DNA from: Paracoccaceae bacterium
GTDB taxonomy: Bacteria; Pseudomonadota; Alphaproteobacteria; Rhodobacterales; Rhodobacteraceae
Assembly (NCBI GenBank): GCA_024644285.1
Contig: JAHELH010000010.1
Span: 1-20,715, forward strand
DNA length: 20,715 bases
Direction: 5' to 3'
Positions 9,103 through 15,945 of this stretch are shown one piece after another; the stretch's first letter is position 1, and each line of letters begins with the position of its first letter. Below the pieces are notes generated by a model. The model saw only the letters and a program-made list of their open reading frames with translations, was not told the DNA's origin and ran no database searches. The position numbers and the translations under genes were made by a program.

Positions 9103-9151
9103 CGGAAAGCCCTGGCAGACAAGCGCGTGGACCGGCCCCGAAAGGCCCGTT

Positions 9152-9781
9152 CTAGCCCTGGAAGTTGCGGCTTTCCTTGACCTGGTCCCAGGCCCAGACG
9201 ACTTCCTGCAGCTGTTCCTCGTGGCCGCGGTCGCCGCCGTTCATGTCGGGATGCAGGATCTTGATCAGCGCCTTGTAGGCCTTGCGGATTTCGGCCTTGG
9301 TCCAGTGATCCTTGGCGTCGAGGATATCCAGCGCCCGGCGCTCGGTCGGCGGCAGCTTGCGCGTTCCGGTGATCGACTTGCCGGGATTGCGCGTCGCGTT
9401 CTCGCCCAGCACCTGGTGCGGGTCGTCGATGCCCAGCCGCTGCCAGGCCCGCTGCTCGTCGCGGGACTTGAACGGCTTGGTCTCGCGGCCCCAGACCCGA
9501 TCCTTGTCGACCTGCTCCTGAAACTCCTCCTCGGTGGTGCCGTTGAAGAAGTTCCACTTCAGGTTGTACTCGCGCACATGCTCCTTGCAGAACCACAGGT
9601 ATTCATCAAGATGATCTGGCGATTTCGGCGCGCGGTACTTGCCCGCCTCCTCGCAGCCCGGATGCTCGCAGACCCGTGTCGAGGTGTCGAAGGCGCCCGA
9701 CATGCCACGCTTGCCGCGCGTGCGTTTCTTCTTGTCGGAGGAAACGCGAAGATCGAAACCGAAGGGGTCTGGTTTGGTCAT
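9152..9781 (-). CDS. J-domain (DnaJ-like) co-chaperone with C-terminal J domain and possible zinc site
   Basis: This 209-residue protein has its J domain at the C-terminus (about residues 148-205). HPD, the motif that stimulates Hsp70 ATPase, is at 177-179 within KILHPDMN. The N-terminal part has C38-x4-C43 and C65-x2-H68, which could bind one zinc ion. There is no Gly/Phe linker and no DnaJ zinc-finger repeats, so it is not DnaJ itself. A cytoplasmic partner role for DnaK or a specialised Hsp70 is inferred. It is divergent from bolA with 73 bp between the starts, a pairing I recall from other Rhodobacterales. Its client is unknown. Confidence 0.88.
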   Translation of the reverse strand: MTKPDPFGFDLRVSSDKKKRTRGKRGMSGAFDTSTRVCEHPGCEEAGKYRAPKSPDHLDEYLWFCKEHVREYNLKWNFFNGTTEEEFQEQVDKDRVWGRETKPFKSRDEQRAWQRLGIDDPHQVLGENATRNPGKSITGTRKLPPTERRALDILDAKDHWTKAEIRKAYKALIKILHPDMNGGDRGHEEQLQEVVWAWDQVKESRNFQG

Positions 9782-9854
9782 GCTGCCTGCCTATTCGACT
9801 CGGACCAGCGAGTTTAAGGGTTTTGCGCCGAGAGAAAAGAGGGAGAGGACAGAA

Positions 9855-10112
9855 ATGCCGGTTCGGGACGAGATTGAAACGCGCCTGCAACAGGCATTTT
9901 CACCGCGCAGGCTCGAAGTTGTGAACGAAAGTCACCTGCATGCGGGCCATGCCGGCAGCCCCGGCACCGGAGAGAGCCATTTCCGCGTCGCGATCGCTGC
10001 GCCCGCCTTCGCGACGCTCAGCCGGATCGAACGGCACCGGGCGGTGCACGCGGCCCTTGGCCCGGACCTGATGGCGCGGATTCACGCCCTGGCCCTGCAG
10101 ATCGAGGGCTGA
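9855..10112 (+). CDS. BolA family protein
   Basis: This 85-residue BolA-fold protein has the family core NESHLHAGH (near 24-32), GESHFRVAI (39-47) and the helix motif RHRAVHAAL (60-68). BolA proteins bind monothiol glutaredoxins with a [2Fe-2S] cluster and act in iron-sulfur delivery or iron sensing; some also bind DNA. The start ATG at 9855 has GGAGAGGA just upstream and gives the normal BolA length. A much longer in-frame reading would overlap the divergent J-domain gene and is rejected. Histidines at the loop positions fit cluster ligation. It converges on the DUF4177-like gene with 8 bp between stops. Confidence 0.93.
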   Translation: MPVRDEIETRLQQAFSPRRLEVVNESHLHAGHAGSPGTGESHFRVAIAAPAFATLSRIERHRAVHAALGPDLMARIHALALQIEG

Positions 10113-10120
10113 GCCCCGGC

Positions 10121-10696
10121 TTACGGCGCCGCGACGTTGGGCGCAGAGACCGGCTTGCCGCCGTCGCCGGCATTGGGCGCGCCGACGCGGGGCGCCTTGC
10201 CCTCGGGGGTGTGCTGGGTCGTGGCCCGCAGGGCGGGCGCTGCCTGCTCGGTCACCATGGACCGGAACGGCGGCACATAGGGCGTGTCGTCCGTTTTGGG
10301 GACGACTTCTTGGGTAGGTTCCTCAGCCGGTGCGTCGGCTGCCGCGGCCCGATGCACTGCGGGCGCGTCCGGTTCCGGCTGCTTTTCGATCTGCGCCACC
10401 ACGTCGGCGGCCAGTTTCGGCGCCTCGGTGGGCGTGCGGACCGACATCTCCACCGGCTCGTCGGCGATTTCGCGTCGGAACACCAGCACGTTCTGGAACA
10501 CCGTGGTCCTGCGGGTCAGCCCGGCGCGTTCCTCGCAGGGCAGGGTGTCGGCGCGCTGGTATTCCCAGCCATCGCGGCCCAGGCCGTTCATGATCTCGGC
10601 CAGCGAGGCCGCGAATTTCGCTTCGGTCCCGCGCACGCCCTTGATCCTGGACGGCTTCTTCGGCGCTGGAATGACCTTGTACTCATACCCCGGCAT
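10121..10696 (-). CDS. DUF4177-like domain protein with Pro/Ala-rich tail
   Basis: This 191-residue protein has an N-terminal domain (about 1-76). It contains YEYKVIPAP, then a helix with LNELG-like spacing (EIMNGLGRDGWEYQRAD) and a closing strand VLVFRRE, the pattern of DUF4177 proteins. Residues 80-191 are rich in Pro, Ala, Glu and Thr and look disordered. ATG at 10696 is preceded by GGGGAG; the longer in-frame reading upstream has no support and overlaps the DUF1905-like gene. No signal peptide or membrane segment is seen. Function is unknown for this family. Confidence 0.8.
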   Translation of the reverse strand: MPGYEYKVIPAPKKPSRIKGVRGTEAKFAASLAEIMNGLGRDGWEYQRADTLPCEERAGLTRRTTVFQNVLVFRREIADEPVEMSVRTPTEAPKLAADVVAQIEKQPEPDAPAVHRAAAADAPAEEPTQEVVPKTDDTPYVPPFRSMVTEQAAPALRATTQHTPEGKAPRVGAPNAGDGGKPVSAPNVAAP

Positions 10697-10806
10697 GAGG
10701 CTCCCCCGTTTCGCTGCAGCGGCCGCCAACCTACGCCAGTCCGCCGAAAAATCCAACCCTCGACGCAGCAGGCGCCCCCATGTCCCGGCCAAGAAGCCTC
10801 GCATCG

Positions 10807-11082
10807 TCATTGCATTGGCGCGAGGCGGACCTCGCAGGTGTCTCCTGTGTCGAGGCCGGCCGCCCGGCATTGCGGCTCGGTCAGGTTGAAGAAGAACGCG
10901 TCCGATCCCTTGCCCCAGGGCCGGACGTTGCGCGGGAACGGGGCGGAGCCGTTCAGGCTGACCTCGGCGGCGAAGGCCCGGGTCTGGCCGGGCAGGTACC
11001 GCGCCTTGACCACGACATAGCGCGGCAGGTCGGGCCGCTTGCGCAGGATCGTCGCGGTGAAGGTGATTGCGGTCGCGCTCAT
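10807..11082 (-). CDS. Small protein, DUF1905-like
   Basis: A 91-residue protein with an alternating strand pattern. Features are ITFTATILRK at the start, a central PFPRNVRPWGKG turn, FFFNLTEPQCRAAGLDTGD and VRLAP at the end. This layout (acidic helix 'xxRxAAGLxxGDxxxVxL' after a central turn) recalls DUF1905 small beta-barrel proteins. The cellular role of that family is unknown. ATG at 11082 was chosen because the same frame upstream overlaps the end of kdsA with low-complexity sequence. It lies 154 bp downstream of kdsA on the same strand and 110 bp before the DUF4177-like gene. The family call is from memory of the pattern and is only moderately sure; the gene itself looks real. Confidence 0.7.
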   Translation of the reverse strand: MSATAITFTATILRKRPDLPRYVVVKARYLPGQTRAFAAEVSLNGSAPFPRNVRPWGKGSDAFFFNLTEPQCRAAGLDTGDTCEVRLAPMQ

Positions 11083-11236
11083 GGTTCGTCCCGGTCCGTG
11101 ATTGCCTGCCCCTGTGTCCCCAGTCGAAGGCGATGGCAGTATGATTACCGGGCTCGGCGACGCTGCCGCCAGTCGCGCCCGGCCCGTCGCTGGCCCGTCG
11201 GGGCGGCCCGGGCACACGGCATGTCCGCGGCGCGTC

Positions 11237-12070
11237 TCAGACCCGCAGCGGGTCGGCCTTGGCCAGCTTGTCAAAGGCCGCGAGGCTGCGCAGCAGGGCG
11301 GGCATCCGGTCGAGCGGGATCATGTTCGGCCCGTCCGAGGGCGCGCGGTCGGGGTCTTCGTGGGTCTCGATGAACACCGCGGCGATCCCCAGCGAGACCG
11401 CCGCCCGCGCCATCACCGGCGCGAATTCACGCTGGCCGCCGGACGCGCCGCCCAGGCCGCCGGGCTGCTGCACCGAGTGCGTCGCGTCCATCACCACCGG
11501 GTAGCCGGTGCGCGCCATCTGCGGCAGGCTGCGCATGTCGGCCACCAGCGTGTTGTAGCCGAACGTCGTGCCGCGCTCGGTCAGGAGGATCCGCTTGTTG
11601 CCGGTGCTCTCGATCTTGGCGATCACGTTGGGCATGTCCCAGGGCGCCAGGAACTGACCCTTCTTGACGTTGATCGCCGCGCCGGTCTCGCCGGCGGCCA
11701 GCAAGAGGTCGGTCTGCCGGCACAAAAACGCGGGGATCTGCAGCACGTCGACCGCCTGCGCCGCCGGGGCGCAATGGTCGGGCAGGTGCACGTCGGTCAG
11801 GGCCGGCACGCCGACCGCGCGGCGCAGATCGTCCAGAACCTTGAGCCCCCCCTCCAATCCCACGCCGCGCTTGCCGGACACCGAGGTGCGGTTGGCCTTG
11901 TCGTAGGATGCCTTGAAGATATAGCCCAGGCCCGCCGCGGCGCAGGCTTCGGCCATGCGTCCGGCGATCATCTGGGCGTGGTCCGCGGTTTCCAGCTGGC
12001 ACGGACCCGCAATGACCGTCAGCGGCCGGTCGTTGCCGACGGACAGCGCGCCTATCCGCACCTCGGTCAT
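11237..12070 (-). CDS. kdsA: 3-deoxy-8-phosphooctulonate (Kdo-8-phosphate) synthase, metal-dependent type
   Basis: This 277-residue cytoplasmic enzyme condenses phosphoenolpyruvate with arabinose 5-phosphate to give Kdo 8-phosphate for LPS and Kdo-containing capsule. Conserved blocks include AGPCQLE (21-27), FKASYDKANRTS (52-63), AFLCRQTD (114-121), GTTFGYNTL (167-175) and DGPNMIPL (246-253). C24, H198, E235 and D246 match the four metal ligands of Aquifex aeolicus KdsA, with a constant offset of 13 residues. This places it in the metal-dependent class rather than the E. coli type, which has Asn at the first position. It starts one base after the kpsE stop, which suggests coupled translation with the capsule exporter. 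Confidence 0.97.
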   Translation of the reverse strand: MTEVRIGALSVGNDRPLTVIAGPCQLETADHAQMIAGRMAEACAAAGLGYIFKASYDKANRTSVSGKRGVGLEGGLKVLDDLRRAVGVPALTDVHLPDHCAPAAQAVDVLQIPAFLCRQTDLLLAAGETGAAINVKKGQFLAPWDMPNVIAKIESTGNKRILLTERGTTFGYNTLVADMRSLPQMARTGYPVVMDATHSVQQPGGLGGASGGQREFAPVMARAAVSLGIAAVFIETHEDPDRAPSDGPNMIPLDRMPALLRSLAAFDKLAKADPLRV

Positions 12071-12071
12071 C

Positions 12072-13715
12072 TCAGCTCGAGACCTGTTCGCGCAGGATCG
12101 ACGCGGTCAGCGAGACCATCAGGTAGATGCCGCCGAAGATCAGGAAGGCCAGCACGGTGTTCTCGAAGGCGCGGGGATAGGTCGCCTCGTCCGGCGCGAT
12201 GGGGTTGACTGCCATCGACAGGTACCGGGTCTGGCGGTTGGCCTCGATCCGCGCGGTCTCCATCTGCTGCAGCGCCTGAGTCATCAGAAGCTGCCGGGTC
12301 TGCAGGTCGGTCTCGGCCAGCCGCAGTTCGCCGCTGATCCGCGCGAGGCTGCCGTTGGTCGCGGTGCTGTTTGTCAGCTGGCCGCGCAACTCGGCGATCA
12401 GCGCCTCCAGCCGGCGCAGGTCGCCGCGCACCCCGTCGACGCGCGCCTGGTTGGGCCGGCGGTTGTCGAGAAGCTGCTGCAATTGCAGGCGCTTTTCCTG
12501 CAGCTGGGTCTCGAAGGCGGTGATCTGGGTCATCAGCGCCTGGCTTTCGGTCATCGGGTCCAGCACGCCCAAACGCTCCTGCAACTCCAACACCCGGCCC
12601 TGGGCGTCGACCATCTTCCGCTCGGCCTGGTTGAAGCTTTCCAGCGCGCCCGCCATCTGGTCGGCGCGCAGCCGCTGGGTCAGGTTGTCGACCTGTTCCT
12701 CTGCGTAGGAGATCAGTTTTTTCGAGAATTGCTCGGACACCAGCGGATCCGCCGCGACGACCTCCATCTTGATGATGCCCTCGGTCGGGTCGTAGCTGAT
12801 CTTCACGTTCTTTTTGAAGATCTTGTGGGCGTCGTCCTTGGTGGCGTCGGCGTCCAGCCGCTGCAGCGGGTCGATCCCGGGGGCGCTGAAATGCGCCCGG
12901 AATCCCACGTCCCGGTCGAGCCGCAGCATTGCGTCCATGGACTGCAGATAGCCCTGCACCGCGATGCTGTCCTGCGCGGTGGCGAAGGAGGTGCCCGAGA
13001 ACATGCTGGACAGGCCCGCGCCGGCCGCGCCGAGGCTGGGCTGGGCCTGCTGGATCACGAATTCCGACTTGGTGGCGTACATCGGCGTGGCGACGCGGAA
13101 ATAGTACCAGCCCGCGATGAAGGTCGGCAGCAGGACGAAGAAGGCCAGCCGCGCGGCCAGTTGCACCAGCTTGCGGCGCCGCCGCTTGACGATGTCGCGC
13201 TGCATCTGGACGATCTCGCGCGCCCGCGCATCCTCCGGCCGCAGCTCGGTCGAGGGCAGGTTCGGCGTGCGCGGCACCGTCTGCGGCACGCCATATCGCG
13301 CCCGGTCGACCTCGGACGGCGTGGGGACCACCAGCTCCAGCGTGTTGGCCCGGCTGAACGGATCGATGCCCTTCTGCCGCAACAGCCGCACCGCGTCGAA
13401 ATCCGAGATCGGCGTCAGCCCGTGCTTCTGCGCCACCCGCCGCGCCAAACGCAGCTGGCGCCCCGTCAGCCCTTCCTTGCGGATGTCGGCGATGGCGTTC
13501 TCGGCCGCGACCTCGTCGGGTTCGGCGACGTTCGGGCCGTGGGCTGTCGGGAACTTGCTGTCGCCAAAGCCGTCGTCGGCATTGTCGAAAAGCTGCTCCT
13601 GCGGCGCCCGGTCATCCGCACCAGCCGGCGCACCGCCTTCCGCACGGCGCGCATCGCCGGCCAGCGGCGTGTTCCGGCGGATGCGGAATTTCTTAGCCTT
13701 GGGTGTCGTATTCAT
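12072..13715 (-). CDS. kpsE: Capsule export inner-membrane/periplasmic protein (KpsE/Wzz-like) with long cytoplasmic N-terminus
   Basis: This 547-residue polysaccharide co-polymerase-like protein has a membrane helix at about 186-206 (LAARLAFFVLLPTFIAGWYYF) and a large periplasmic region. The periplasmic part contains coiled coil from about 385 to 500 (many Leu/Gln/Glu heptads such as LQEKRLQLQQLLDN). A second helix lies near the C-terminus (about 520-538). KpsE proteins span the periplasm and link the ABC transporter to the outer-membrane KpsD/Wza channel. Unusually, 185 residues precede the first helix; they are acidic and disordered to about 75, then hold a block TGRQLRLARRVAQKHGLTP and SDFDAVRLLRQKGIDPF. 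ATG at 13715 overlaps kpsT by 23 bp. The adjacent kpsT and kdsA support a capsule role. Confidence 0.88.
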   Translation of the reverse strand: MNTTPKAKKFRIRRNTPLAGDARRAEGGAPAGADDRAPQEQLFDNADDGFGDSKFPTAHGPNVAEPDEVAAENAIADIRKEGLTGRQLRLARRVAQKHGLTPISDFDAVRLLRQKGIDPFSRANTLELVVPTPSEVDRARYGVPQTVPRTPNLPSTELRPEDARAREIVQMQRDIVKRRRRKLVQLAARLAFFVLLPTFIAGWYYFRVATPMYATKSEFVIQQAQPSLGAAGAGLSSMFSGTSFATAQDSIAVQGYLQSMDAMLRLDRDVGFRAHFSAPGIDPLQRLDADATKDDAHKIFKKNVKISYDPTEGIIKMEVVAADPLVSEQFSKKLISYAEEQVDNLTQRLRADQMAGALESFNQAERKMVDAQGRVLELQERLGVLDPMTESQALMTQITAFETQLQEKRLQLQQLLDNRRPNQARVDGVRGDLRRLEALIAELRGQLTNSTATNGSLARISGELRLAETDLQTRQLLMTQALQQMETARIEANRQTRYLSMAVNPIAPDEATYPRAFENTVLAFLIFGGIYLMVSLTASILREQVSS

Positions 13716-14400
13716 AAAGAGCCTTCGCTTCGTCCAAGGTATCGAACATATGCAGCTGTCCGTCACGCAAAACCGCCGCCGAGCGGCAGAACTTTTCCAA
13801 GGTGCGCGGCTGATGCGACACCACGATGATGGTCGAATCCTCCAGCCGTTCGCGCAGGATGGCGCCCGCCTTCTTGTTGAATTCGACGTCGGTGGTCGAG
13901 GGCATGCCCTCGTCGATCAGGTAGATGTCGAATTCCAGCGCCAGCAGCAGGGCGAAATTCAGCCGCGACTTCATCCCGTTGCTGTAGGTGCCGACCGGCA
14001 TGTCGAAATATTCGTCGAGGTTGCAGAGCCAGCGGCAGAACGCCTCGACATAGTCGGGGTCGAGGCCGTAAAGCCGGGCGATGTAGCGGCTGTTCTCCTT
14101 CGCGTTGTGCTTGGACACCACGCCGCCCATGAAGCCCAGCGGAAACGAGATCCGGCAGCCGCGCCGGATCGCGCCCTCGTCGGGCTTCTCCAGCCCCGCC
14201 ATCATGTTGACCAGCGTCGTCTTGCCGGTGCCGTTCGGCGCCAGGATGCCCAGCGAATTGCCAAGCTCCACACGGAAGGACGCGCGGTCAAGGATTACCT
14301 TGCGCTGCTGGCCCGTCCAGAAGGACTTGCTGACATTCTCGAATTCCAGCACCCGTGCGGTTCCTGCTTTGCCCTTGGTTCGGCCTGAATTCTGCGTCAA
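13693..14400 (-). CDS. kpsT: Capsular polysaccharide ABC exporter ATP-binding protein
   Basis: This 235-residue ATPase of the KpsT/Wzt group powers export of lipid-linked capsule. Walker A is PNGTGKT (55-61) with Ala instead of the usual leading Gly. The signature motif is YSNGMKSR (139-146), the KpsT form of LSGGQ. Walker B is FDIYLIDE (157-164) and the switch histidine H196. The start is uncertain. TTG at 14400 is preceded closely by an in-frame TAA and by no ribosome site, whereas GTG at 14352 has AGGA ten bases upstream and begins directly at the domain (VLEFENVSKSF). No permease gene (kpsM) is next to it. It is the first gene of the kpsT-kpsE-kdsA group and overlaps kpsE. Confidence 0.92.
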   Translation of the reverse strand: MTQNSGRTKGKAGTARVLEFENVSKSFWTGQQRKVILDRASFRVELGNSLGILAPNGTGKTTLVNMMAGLEKPDEGAIRRGCRISFPLGFMGGVVSKHNAKENSRYIARLYGLDPDYVEAFCRWLCNLDEYFDMPVGTYSNGMKSRLNFALLLALEFDIYLIDEGMPSTTDVEFNKKAGAILRERLEDSTIIVVSHQPRTLEKFCRSAAVLRDGQLHMFDTLDEAKALYEYDTQG

Positions 14401-14419
14401 GCCTGTTTACCAAGCCCTA

Positions 14420-14440
14420 ACGGCGCCGAAACGGCGCCGT
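14420..14440. repeat. Perfect 9-bp inverted repeat in the kpsT leader
   Basis: ACGGCGCCG, three A, then CGGCGCCGT: the two 9-bp arms are exact reverse complements, and each contains the palindrome CGGCGCCG. On the minus strand it ends 19 bp before the TTG start of kpsT and lies inside the predicted leader. It is not followed by a T-run. It could be a protein-binding site or an RNA hairpin affecting translation. Confidence 0.7.
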
Positions 14441-14458
14441 CGGCGAGGATTTTCGTTT

Positions 14459-14488
14459 GTTATGAGGCTCCGTGGCCCCTTGGTGCAA
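14459..14488 (-). promoter_or_regulatory. Weak candidate promoter for kpsT
   Basis: On the minus strand TTGCAC (14483-14488) and CATAAC (14459-14464) are 18 bp apart. The match is partial at both boxes; it is listed because it is the best sigma-70-like pair found upstream of kpsT. Confidence 0.3.
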
Positions 14489-14621
14489 CAGATAACCGGC
14501 CAATGCGGCGGTTTTTGGGCGGCAGAATTGGGAATCCCCCGTGCCGCGTGCGGCCAGCCTCGCCGAATGCCGCGCCGGCCCGGCGGGGGGCCGGATCCAA
14601 AAAAAGTGCGCGCTGGGGGTT

Positions 14622-14649
14622 TTGAATCGGTTTCGGGAACGGTTACAAA
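14622..14649 (+). promoter_or_regulatory. Candidate promoter of the mrp operon
   Basis: TTGAAT (14622-14627) and TACAAA (14644-14649) are separated by 16 bp in an AT-richer patch of an otherwise GC-rich region. Transcription would begin near 14656 and leave a leader of about 88 bases before mrpE. Confidence 0.45.
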
Positions 14650-14743
14650 TCTTTAAGCGCGCGCCGGCCCGCTGCGGGAAACCGCCAAGGATCGCCCGCC
14701 GAAGGGGCGCAGAAGCCGGCCGCCAGAGGGGGATGTGAATCGC

Positions 14744-15220
14744 ATGAGGCTTATGGGAAGCGCCGTTCTTCTCTTCTCGCTCTGGCTTTTGATGTCGGGG
14801 ATATACAAGCCCCTGGTGATAGGTCTCGGCGCGGCCTCGGTGCTGCTGGCGCTCTACATGACGCGCCGGATGGATGCGGTGGACGACGCGCATCTGAACC
14901 TCGAACTGAAACCGCTGGGCTTTGTCGGCTATCTGGGCTGGCTGCTGGTCGAGATCGCCAAGGCGAACTGGGCGGTCACCAGGATCGTGCTGTCGCCGTC
15001 GATGCCCTTGCGCCAGCACCTGTTCGTGGTGCCGAATTCCCAGCGGACGGACGTCGGGCAGGTGATCTTCGCCAATTCCATCACCCTGACGCCGGGCACG
15101 ATCACCGTCGAGACCGAAAAGGATCACTTCCTGGTCCACGCGGCGGCCTTCGGCGACACCACGATGGACGAGCTGGCCGACATGGACCGCCGCGTCGCGG
15201 CGACCGAGCAGGGGGGATGA
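14744..15220 (+). CDS. mrpE: Na+/H+ antiporter subunit E (MrpE/MnhE)
   Basis: This 158-residue subunit has two hydrophobic segments near the N-terminus (about 5-40) and a third near 60-80. A cytoplasmic domain follows with the family hallmark ANSITLTPGTITVE at 110-123. It is part of the small-subunit membrane module of the Mrp complex. ATG at 14744 is chosen because the purine-rich site at 14726-14732 is well spaced from it. The in-frame GTG at 14735 stands almost on top of that site. An ATG directly followed by TGA (14733-14738) also lies between site and start. It is the first gene of the operon; MrpE is the fifth gene in Bacillus-type clusters. Confidence 0.93.
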   Translation: MRLMGSAVLLFSLWLLMSGIYKPLVIGLGAASVLLALYMTRRMDAVDDAHLNLELKPLGFVGYLGWLLVEIAKANWAVTRIVLSPSMPLRQHLFVVPNSQRTDVGQVIFANSITLTPGTITVETEKDHFLVHAAAFGDTTMDELADMDRRVAATEQGG

Positions 15221-15224
15221 CGTG

Positions 15225-15515
15225 ATGTTCGTCGTCGCCACCATCGCGATCTTTCTGTCGATGATCCTGCTGCTGATCCGCCTGTTCGCCGGGCCGACCC
15301 TGTATGACCGGGTGCTCGCGGTGAACATCTTCGGCACGCTGACGGTGCTTTTGATCGGGGTCGTGGGCTTTCTGACCGAGCGGCCGGATTTCCTTGATAT
15401 CGCCTTGCTTTACGCGCTGATCAATTTCGTCGGCACCATCGCGATCCTGAAATTCTTCCGCTACCGGGCCATCGGCGACACGCCGCGGCCGCAGCCCGAT
15501 GCAGAGGCCGATTGA
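15225..15515 (+). CDS. mrpF: Monovalent cation/H+ antiporter subunit F (MrpF/MnhF)
   Basis: This 96-residue protein has three predicted membrane helices and the family motif GPTLYDRVLAVN at 23-34. The conserved Asp in FLDIALLYALINFVGT is D58. ATG at 15225 has GGGGGG about eight bases upstream; the GTG at 15222 is an alternative adding one residue. The gene begins 4 bp after mrpE and its stop overlaps the mrpG start by one base. It works with MrpE and MrpG in the membrane module. Confidence 0.95.
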   Translation: MFVVATIAIFLSMILLLIRLFAGPTLYDRVLAVNIFGTLTVLLIGVVGFLTERPDFLDIALLYALINFVGTIAILKFFRYRAIGDTPRPQPDAEAD

Positions 15516-15916
15516 TGGGCGCCTGGGACCTTTTCGTCGAGATCGTCAGCTGGGCGCTGATCCTGTCGGGCAGCTTCTTCACCCTTGCGGGCGCGCTGGG
15601 CATCTACCGGTTCCCCGATTTCTGGGCGCGGCTGCACGCCGCATCGGTTCTGGACAGCGCCGGGATGATCCTGCTGCTGGCGGGCATGTGCGTGCAATCG
15701 GGGTTCACCCTGGTCACCGTCAAGCTGATCATCATCGGCATTTTCCTGTTCATCACCGGCCCGACCGCCACCCATTCGGTGGCCAATGCCGCGCTGACCT
15801 CTGGTGCGCGGCCGACCGAGGCGCCGGGGCTGGTGGGCGCGATTCCGGGGCCGCCGGGCACGCTTGATCCCGAGGCGGACGACGAAGACACCGCGCGGGA
15901 GGCGCAGACGTCATAG
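15515..15916 (+). CDS. mrpG: Monovalent cation/H+ antiporter subunit G (MrpG/MnhG)
   Basis: This 133-residue protein has three membrane helices and the typical block GIYRFPDFWARLHAAS at 29-44, followed by TGPTATHSVANAA at 81-93. The C-terminal 35 residues or so are an acidic, Pro-rich tail (PEADDED) beyond the usual end. Its ATG overlaps the mrpF stop (TGATG). Its TAG stop at 15914-15916 overlaps an ATA codon in the frame of the next subunit. Confidence 0.95.
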   Translation: MGAWDLFVEIVSWALILSGSFFTLAGALGIYRFPDFWARLHAASVLDSAGMILLLAGMCVQSGFTLVTVKLIIIGIFLFITGPTATHSVANAALTSGARPTEAPGLVGAIPGPPGTLDPEADDEDTAREAQTS

Positions 15917-15945
15917 AAACCTTCATCACCATCACCCTGTTTCTG

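Larger units (their letters stand above)
14401..14743. other. Divergent control region between the capsule and Mrp operons
   Basis: These 343 bp contain no convincing coding sequence. They hold a 9-bp hairpin near the kpsT start (14420-14440), a candidate leftward promoter (14459-14488), a GC-rich dyad of 7-bp arms (14575-14580 plus 14581 with 14588-14594), a seven-A run (about 14599-14605) and a candidate rightward promoter (14622-14649). The direct repeat CGGTT at 14628-14632 and 14640-14644 lies in the rightward promoter spacer. The organisation allows shared control of capsule and antiporter genes, but no known regulator site is recognised. Confidence 0.6.

Noticed and set aside
9639..9854. 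A longer N-terminus for the BolA protein
   Set aside because: It would run through the start of the divergent J-domain gene. The shorter form has a good ribosome site and normal BolA length.
11181..11200. Tandem GGCCCGTCG copies downstream of kdsA as a repeat element
   Set aside because: Only two 9-bp copies in a GC-rich stretch; chance is a sufficient explanation.
11083..11274. N-terminal extension of the DUF1905-like protein up to 11274
   Set aside because: It overlaps the end of kdsA and is low-complexity, with no ribosome site.
11955..13829. A 624-residue plus-strand open frame opposite kpsE
   Set aside because: It is antisense to a well-supported gene, with a composition typical of shadow frames in GC-rich DNA.
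14575..14594. Seven-pair GC dyad beside an A-run as an intrinsic terminator
   Set aside because: On the plus strand it is followed by A, not T. On the minus strand the T-run comes before the stem, not after it.
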